Positions 14,891-18,712 of a stretch of DNA of 18,712 nucleotides are shown here, one piece after another (within the stretch, counting starts at the first letter, position 1; every line of letters starts with the position of its first letter). A model generated the notes under the pieces. That model was given only the letters and a program-made list of their open reading frames with translations. It did not search any database and was not told the origin of the DNA. The DNA is taken from positions 1 through 18,712 of the forward strand of contig CAYWMN010000053.1 in the NCBI GenBank assembly GCA_964459065.1, in the 5' to 3' direction. This stretch comes from JAMCXS01 sp964459065. Lineage in GTDB: Bacteria; Acidobacteriota; Terriglobia; UBA7540. A program made the translations under genes and the position numbers.

Positions 14891-15493
14891 ATGAAGAACT
14901 TGGGAATTTTACTTTCCGGCCGCGGATCGAATTTCGCGGCTATTGCGCACAACGTTGCCGCGGGAAAGATCTCCGCGAAAATCGCCCTGGTGGTCAGCAA
15001 CCGGGAAAACGCGCCCGGCCTTACTCTGGCTCGTGAGATGGGTCTGAAGACGTGTTTTATCCCTTCCGAGGGTAAGGAGCGAGAAGCCTACGACCGGGAA
15101 GTGGTGGCGGCGCTCAACCAGTGCCAGGTGGATTTCATTTGCCTTGCAGGCTTTATGCGGGTGCTCAGCCCGTACTTCATTCGGGCTTTCCCCGGCCGCA
15201 TCCTGAATATTCATCCCGCCCTTCTGCCGTCTTTTCCAGGCCTCGACGCTCAAAAACAGGCGCTCGATTATGGTGTAAAATTCTCGGGCTGTACGGTCCA
15301 CCTGGTGGATGAAGGCGTGGATACCGGCCCCATCGTGCGCCAGGCCGTCGTACCCGTTCTCGACCATGACACGGTGGAGACGCTCTCAGCGCGTATCCTG
15401 CAAGAGGAGCACCGAATCTATTCGGAAGCGATTGGCTTGCTCTTGGAAAACAAGGTTCGCATTGAGGGTCGGCGCGTCGTCCCAAACAATTGA
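14891..15493 (+). CDS. purN: Phosphoribosylglycinamide formyltransferase
   Basis: Transfers a formyl group from 10-formyltetrahydrofolate to GAR, the third step of purine synthesis. 200 residues, normal. The phosphate-binding loop SGRGSNF (9-15) opens the protein. The catalytic triad is visible as Asn106 and His108 in ILNIHPALLPSFPG, and Asp144 in DEGVDTGPIV. Substrate-pocket segment CLAGFMRVLSPYF (84-96) is intact. ATG 14891 has AAGG five bases upstream. The gap to purM is 85 bases and contains inverted repeats; the gap to tyrS is 40 bases. It belongs to the purF-purM-purN set. The formate-dependent alternative (purT) is not in the window. Confidence 0.97.
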   Translation: MKNLGILLSGRGSNFAAIAHNVAAGKISAKIALVVSNRENAPGLTLAREMGLKTCFIPSEGKEREAYDREVVAALNQCQVDFICLAGFMRVLSPYFIRAFPGRILNIHPALLPSFPGLDAQKQALDYGVKFSGCTVHLVDEGVDTGPIVRQAVVPVLDHDTVETLSARILQEEHRIYSEAIGLLLENKVRIEGRRVVPNN

Positions 15494-15533
15494 GATCCCG
15501 GCATCCGGGTTCAGGGCTTATCCCCAGAGAGTT

Positions 15534-16823
15534 ATGATGATGACCGTTGATGAACAACTTGCCTATCTGACCAAGGGCGCGGAGGAGACGATCCGCGCGC
15601 AAGACCTGCGCTCGAAGCTCGAACGCGCTGCCAAGACCGGCAAGCCGCTGCGGGTCAAGGCGGGTTTCGATCCCACCGCTCCGGACATTCATCTGGGCCA
15701 CACTGTGCTCATCCGCAAGCTCAAGCACTTTCAGGATCTCGGGCACACGGTCATCTTTCTGATCGGCGATTTCACCGGCCTGATCGGCGACCCCTCGGGC
15801 CGCAACGTGACGCGCCCGCCCATGACGCCGGACGAAGTTGCCGCCAACGCCGAGACCTACAAGAAACAGGTCTTCAAAATCCTCGATCCGGAAAAAACCG
15901 TCGTTGACTTCAATAGCCGTTGGCTCAGCAAGCTCACCGGCAGCGACTGGATCACGCTCTGCTCAAAGTACACGGTGGCGCGGATGCTCGAGCGCGACGA
16001 TTTCTCAAAACGCATGAAGGAGCAGCGTCCGATCTCGATCCACGAACTGCTCTATCCGCTGGCCCAGGGCTACGACTCCGTGGCGCTTGAGGCTGACCTC
16101 GAACTGGGTGGGACCGACCAGAAATTCAACCTCCTGGTGGGGCGCACGCTCCAGCAGGAATACGGGCAGCAGCCGCAGGTCATCATGATGATGCCGATCC
16201 TCGAAGGGCTTGACGGCGTGCAGAAGATGTCCAAGTCGCTGGGCAATTACGTGGGCATCAACGAGCCGCCCGCGGAAATGTTCGGCAAGCTGATGTCGAT
16301 TTCCGACGACCTGATGTGGCGCTACTACCTGCTGCTGACCGACCTCGCGCCGAAGGAAGTTGAGGATCGGCAAGAAGGCGTGGAGCGCGGCAAGCAGCAT
16401 CCGCTGGACGCCAAGAAGTCGCTGGCCGTTCGCATCATCACGGATTTCCACGGTCCTGATGCGGCCGCGCAGGCGCAGCGCGACTGGGAAATCCAGTTCC
16501 AGCAGAAGTCTGTTCCTGATGTGGTTCACGCTTACGCGCCCTATCCCGTGCCCCAACCGAAGGAACTGTTCCGAATCCTTGCGGACCTTCGTGTCTTTCC
16601 GTCCAATTCCGAGGCCCAACGGAAAATGAAAGGCGGTGCCGTTCAGGTCGATGCTGGTGCGCCAGGCGCGGTGCAGTGGAGGCGGATCGAGGATCCCAGG
16701 GCCTTAGTGCGTTTGAACTTTGACGGACAAGAATGCCATCTCTGGATTGGCGATGTGCACATTCAGAGGCAAGTGGTCACCTTCAAGGCGGGGCGCAAGA
16801 TGTTCACGGTCGCGTTCAGGTAA
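15534..16823 (+). CDS. tyrS: Tyrosyl-tRNA synthetase
   Basis: Charges tRNA(Tyr) with tyrosine. 429 residues from the first of three consecutive ATG codons at 15534; AGAGAG just upstream supports this over the longer open frame, which overlaps purN and has no family similarity. Class I signatures: HLGH (53-56) in the ATP site and KMSKS (231-235). Tyrosine-recognition region LEADLELGGTDQKFN (185-199) follows the usual pattern. The C-terminal S4-like RNA-binding portion begins near LRVFPSNSEAQRKMKGGAVQVD. The HLGHTVLIRKLKHFQDLGH block resembles the TyrZ-type rather than the E. coli TyrS-type. No T-box leader is present; the gene is 40 bases after purN and probably read from the purine transcript. 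Confidence 0.96.
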   Translation: MMMTVDEQLAYLTKGAEETIRAQDLRSKLERAAKTGKPLRVKAGFDPTAPDIHLGHTVLIRKLKHFQDLGHTVIFLIGDFTGLIGDPSGRNVTRPPMTPDEVAANAETYKKQVFKILDPEKTVVDFNSRWLSKLTGSDWITLCSKYTVARMLERDDFSKRMKEQRPISIHELLYPLAQGYDSVALEADLELGGTDQKFNLLVGRTLQQEYGQQPQVIMMMPILEGLDGVQKMSKSLGNYVGINEPPAEMFGKLMSISDDLMWRYYLLLTDLAPKEVEDRQEGVERGKQHPLDAKKSLAVRIITDFHGPDAAAQAQRDWEIQFQQKSVPDVVHAYAPYPVPQPKELFRILADLRVFPSNSEAQRKMKGGAVQVDAGAPGAVQWRRIEDPRALVRLNFDGQECHLWIGDVHIQRQVVTFKAGRKMFTVAFR

Positions 16824-16828
16824 GAGGG

Positions 16829-16844
16829 GGTGTGTTCTCGCACC
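16829..16844. terminator. Hairpin between convergent tyrS and carboxypeptidase-regulatory-like gene
   Basis: GGTGTG and CGCACC form a 6-bp stem (one G-U on the + strand) around TTCT, five bases after the tyrS stop. No T-run follows on either strand, so it is only a weak terminator candidate, but the 31-base convergent gap would be a logical place for one. Confidence 0.25.
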
Positions 16845-16854
16845 ACTGGTCTGG

Positions 16855-17307
16855 CTAGTCTTTGGGTGGTGGGATATGGAGGTTGATCACCAGCCGCAGG
16901 CGCGTATCCCAGGAACTGACTTTCCGCGCTTCCGATGATTTCCCCTTATAGGTGGCGCGGAACTGGTAATCGTGGGTAGGCTTCAGCCCGCTAAAAACAT
17001 AACGGCCGCCGGCTCCCGCATAGATCCCTGACTTTGTCCCGGTCGTCAGGTCGGTCATATTCACCGTAGCGCCGGCAATCCCGTTCTCGGAGGAATTGAG
17101 GACCTGGCCGCGGACCGTCTTCGTGGTGGGCGGCTTCTTTTTCCGCGCCATCAGCGGCGGGCCCGCGATGAACGTTAAAACAGCAAGAGCCACAACCAAC
17201 GCGCCGAGACGGGCCGCGCGGTGCAGGATGGTTGGGCGTTTCCAGAAAAGGAAGTCACCCACAGAGGTTTGCAACCGGTCCTCCTGGTCACCAGGACTCG
17301 TCGTCAT
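16855..17307 (-). CDS. Membrane-anchored protein with a carboxypeptidase-regulatory-like domain
   Basis: About 150 residues. A cytoplasmic stretch (1-30) leads into a hydrophobic anchor (about 33-53, ARLGALVVALAVLTFIAGPP). A basic linker RKKKPP follows, and then a beta-sandwich of the carboxypeptidase D regulatory-like type: TVRGQVLNSSENGIAGATVNMTDLTTG, followed by GRYVFSGLKPTHDYQFRATYKGK. Such domains are common in acidobacterial envelope proteins and TonB-dependent receptors as small binding or spacing modules. It has no catalytic site. Start chosen at ATG 17307, preceded by AAAGGA four bases upstream; a GTG at 17322 is possible. The start overlaps the end of the LysW-like gene by 20 bases, so translation is probably coupled. 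It converges with tyrS. Confidence 0.75.
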   Translation of the reverse strand: MTTSPGDQEDRLQTSVGDFLFWKRPTILHRAARLGALVVALAVLTFIAGPPLMARKKKPPTTKTVRGQVLNSSENGIAGATVNMTDLTTGTKSGIYAGAGGRYVFSGLKPTHDYQFRATYKGKSSEARKVSSWDTRLRLVINLHIPPPKD

Positions 17308-17464
17308 CGGTTCCTTTACCACCCCCTAAAACGTCGAGTTCCACCGGGTTCGTGCTCACGACTTCAAGTTCCGCGCCGCACTCCGGACAGTCGACGGTTT
17401 GCCCTTCCTCGAGCTCTTCCTCTTCGATGTCGATGGCGGCATCGCATTCGGGACAGGTCGGCAT
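17288..17464 (-). CDS. LysW-like small zinc-ribbon protein
   Basis: 58 residues. Two zinc-binding pairs, CPEC at 4-7 and CPEC at 26-29, flank an acidic stretch; the fold pattern MPTCPECDAAIDI ... DCPECGAELEVVSTNPVEL matches LysW, the amino-group carrier protein of lysine/arginine synthesis in Thermus and archaea. In LysW the last residues are EDWGE, and the terminal glutamate carries the substrate. Here the tail is GGGKGTDDDESW, so the conserved carrier end is absent. No lysX, lysZ or other carrier-pathway gene is nearby, and argJ elsewhere in the window points to the acetylated arginine route. I therefore call it a LysW-like paralogue, function unknown. ATG 17464 has GGGGG upstream; the end overlaps the next gene by 20 bases. 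Small but convincing by its cysteine pairs. Confidence 0.8.
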   Translation of the reverse strand: MPTCPECDAAIDIEEEELEEGQTVDCPECGAELEVVSTNPVELDVLGGGKGTDDDESW

Positions 17465-17656
17465 CGTTAACCCCCGCCGTCAAGATTTAAACCCAACAAC
17501 AAGAAGTCTATTTCATTTCTGCGGGCCGTGTCCAGTCTGCAGAAAGCGCCCCGAGCGCCGCCGGCCGGTCCGGGAGCCGAGGCGGCGATCGAAGGCGGGA
17601 GCCTGAATTCCGGGAGGCCGGCTGGCGGATGGGTAAATCTTACCCGATGTGCAGAA

Positions 17657-17685
17657 TTGACGCACAATTGGTGATTCGGCGTCAA
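17657..17685. promoter_or_regulatory. Operator-like inverted repeat TTGACGC / GCGTCAA
   Basis: TTGACGC (17657-17663) and GCGTCAA (17679-17685) are perfect inverted 7-mers separated by 15 bases that contain the palindrome CAATTG. It falls at about +14 to +42 of the predicted - strand transcript of the LysW-like gene. That suits a repressor site, or a leader hairpin. Each arm also resembles a -35 hexamer. Confidence 0.35.
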
Positions 17686-17705
17686 GGCACGATTGTAAGC
17701 TATTG

Positions 17706-17734
17706 ATAATAAGCAGCTTGTAATTCCTTGAAAA
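17706..17734 (-). promoter_or_regulatory. Probable promoter for the LysW-like gene
   Basis: On the - strand TTTTCA (17729-17734) and TATTAT (17706-17711) are separated by exactly 17 bases, matching 4/6 and 5/6 of the housekeeping consensus. A start near 17699 would give a leader of about 235 bases before the LysW-like ATG, long enough to hold the inverted repeats seen there. Confidence 0.4.
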
Positions 17735-17921
17735 ACAGGGGCAAAATCCCATTTGTCTCAAAATGGGGCTGACCTTGCGTTGTAGCCTCGTTGGCTAGCT
17801 GTGGGGCTTCAGGAGGACCTTTCCCGGCCGCAGGCGCGTGGGGATGGCCCCGTGGCGGGCGGCGACCCTGCCTTGCCGGCTGAGCGCGCGCGCGCCAGAA
17901 GCGGAAGACACCCTGCAGCGG

Positions 17922-18128
17922 TTACTCTGCGCCGGCTCGGGCCCGCTGGATGAGCTGGTCGATGCCTCGATCGGAAATGCCCTGGCTTTTCAATTGGGCG
18001 CGCAGGTCCTCTTCCGTCATTTCCTCATTGGTGGGCGTGAAGCTGCTGCCGGGGAGTGACGCGCCGAGCCCGCTGATCTTAAATCTATCCGGATTCTTTC
18101 CGACGAGTCTGATGCTGAACTGTGCCAT
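17922..18128 (-). CDS. Small protein of unknown function (68 residues)
   Basis: I do not recognise a family. The start ATG 18128 is well supported by AGGAG about eight bases upstream; the open frame extends further up but reads as non-coding there. The protein begins MAQFSIRLVGKNPDRFKISGLGASLPGSSF, a short beta-like unit. It ends in a helical, charged tail (about 39-68, EEMTEEDLRAQLKSQGISDRGIDQLIQRARAGAE), which looks like a small two-helix recognition or dimer module. No cysteines, signal peptide or membrane segment. It stands alone between two non-coding stretches and has its own possible promoter at 18301. Codon use looks coding; moderately sure that it is a gene. Confidence 0.65.
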   Translation of the reverse strand: MAQFSIRLVGKNPDRFKISGLGASLPGSSFTPTNEEMTEEDLRAQLKSQGISDRGIDQLIQRARAGAE

Positions 18129-18300
18129 GGCTTTCTCCTGGTGATTGTATTGGGCCCGCCGCGCGACGCCTGGGGCGTTCACGCTTGGTTTGGTTGAGAA
18201 CGAAGACGCCCCATCAGCGCGCTTCCCTGAACCGCGGGGGGCGCCTCCATGAGTTTTTCTGCAATGTGGCGACGACCACCTTCGCACAACCTAACCTACC

Positions 18301-18329
18301 CGTATACACTGCGCGCCGGTCCAATGCAA
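18301..18329 (-). promoter_or_regulatory. Possible promoter for the 68-residue protein gene
   Basis: On the - strand TTGCAT (18324-18329), a 17-base spacer and TATACG (18301-18306) resemble a housekeeping promoter (3/6 and 4/6 matches). Transcription from near 18294 would give a leader of about 166 bases. Confidence 0.3.
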
Positions 18330-18379
18330 GGAACTAAAGGGCCATTGAAAAAGCTAGTATTAATGAATTGAGAATTGTT

Positions 18380-18712
18380 TATTTGTACCCCGCCGAGGCG
18401 GCGCGGACCTTTTGATCCGCGGGTTTGGGTCGCATTCGACTGGCGGGCGCAGAGGCGCCCCGGTGGTTCCGCGGTTTACCAACGGCGTAGCGCCGTCCTC
18501 CCTCGTGTCATTCCGAGTGAAACGAGGAATCTGCTTTTGCTGTAGCGGCGGTGTCCCCACCGCCGGCCTTTGTGTCCCCCGAACGTAGCGCCGGCCTCCG
18601 GCCGGCCTCCGGGGGCACCCTGCGCCCCATGTGTCATTCCGAGTCCGTTCGCCCCACGTGTCATTCCGAGTCCGTTCGCCCTTCCGCTTGCGAACGGCCC
18701 TGAGCCAGGCGA
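18380..18712. repeat. Cluster of short palindromes, interspersed-repeat-like
   Basis: At least five hairpin-forming units follow one another. They are CCGCC-GA-GGCGG (about 18391), GCGGA/TCCGC with an 8-base loop (about 18402-18419), ACGGCG-TAG-CGCCGT (about 18481-18495), CGGCGGTG-TCCC-CACCGCCG (about 18545-18565), and CCGTTCGC/GCGAACGG with a 10-base loop (18672-18697). They are interleaved with copies of GTGTCATTCCGAGT. This has the look of REP- or MITE-like intergenic repeats. The element probably continues past the window edge. Confidence 0.55.
18624..18677. repeat. Tandem 27-base direct repeat, two copies
   Basis: Two adjacent units (18624-18650 and 18651-18677) are identical except one base (T at 18630, C at 18657). 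Each holds GTGTCATTCCGAGTCCGTTC. A diverged third copy of the core, GTGTCATTCCGAGT, occurs at about 18505-18518. Only two full units are present, with no spacers, so it is not a CRISPR array. Confidence 0.75.

Larger units (their letters stand above)
17465..17921. other. Intergenic region with a possible promoter and operator-like repeats
   Basis: 457 bases between the LysW-like gene and the 68-residue protein gene. No open frame here looks like a protein. It holds a plausible - strand promoter, a 7-bp inverted repeat just downstream of it, and the perfect short hairpin GGGTAA-ATC-TTACCC at 17631-17645. The left third (17520-17630) is GC-rich, and the stretch around 17641-17760 is markedly AT-richer, as expected for a promoter. 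Confidence 0.6.
18129..18712. other. Intergenic region rich in palindromes, no gene seen
   Basis: 584 bases to the window end without a convincing protein gene. The left part is the leader of the 68-residue protein gene; it includes a 7-bp inverted repeat GGGGCGT/ACGCCCC (18172-18178, 18206-18212). From about 18380 to the end there is a dense series of short palindromes and repeats, described separately. The next gene presumably lies beyond the window. Confidence 0.6.

Noticed and set aside
12060..15000. Long - strand open frames opposite purF, lepB and purM
   Set aside because: Antisense shadows of well-identified genes, without any domain of their own.
15309..15533. Longer TyrS starting inside purN
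   Set aside because: The extra 75 residues are the out-of-frame translation of purN; the family alignment begins at the ATG cluster at 15534.
18624..18677. CRISPR array
   Set aside because: Only two directly abutting repeats, no spacers and no cas genes.

Overview
The window looks like a chromosomal segment of a moderately GC-rich bacterium, most probably an acidobacterium (Acidobacteriota). That assignment is an inference. It rests on the style of the small secreted and membrane proteins, the shape of the housekeeping genes, and the palindromic intergenic repeats built around TGTCATTCCGAG at the right end. I see no tRNA, rRNA, CRISPR array, transposase or phage gene.

Left part (1-8390, all on the - strand). 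In transcription order: an aldo/keto reductase; a membrane-anchored protein of unknown function; argJ (arginine biosynthesis); a Tat-exported sulfatase-family hydrolase; pyrF (UMP synthesis); glmS (glucosamine-6-phosphate synthesis); and a histone-deacetylase-superfamily protein cut by the window start. glmS has its own extended -10 promoter, and a hairpin lies behind pyrF, so this is probably several transcription units. Two enzymes carry odd active sites. GlmS starts Met-Ser-Gly instead of Met-Cys-Gly, so its glutaminase nucleophile is serine. The sulfatase-family protein has threonine where sulfatases carry the Cys/Ser that becomes formylglycine.

Middle (8391-11456). A + strand pair follows: a small membrane protein with a TTG start, and a membrane-bound diguanylate cyclase with intact GGDEF motif and RxxD inhibitory site. 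A strong hairpin lies in front of the cyclase. A secreted protein of unknown function converges on it from the - strand.

Right-centre (11457-16823, + strand). A compact run of purF, lepB, purM, purN and tyrS combines three de novo purine steps with signal peptidase I and tyrosyl-tRNA synthetase. purF and lepB overlap by 14 bases. The purM-purN gap holds overlapping inverted repeats that could act as an attenuator.

Right end (16824-18712, - strand genes). This part holds a membrane-anchored carboxypeptidase-regulatory-like protein; a 58-residue LysW-like zinc-ribbon protein lacking the canonical EDWGE tail; a 68-residue protein of unknown function; and intergenic DNA ending in a dense cluster of short palindromes with a tandem 27-base repeat.

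Most of the window is ordinary biosynthesis. The observations most worth testing are the serine-nucleophile GlmS, the LysW-like protein without its carrier glutamate, the threonine-type sulfatase homologue, and the structured leaders.
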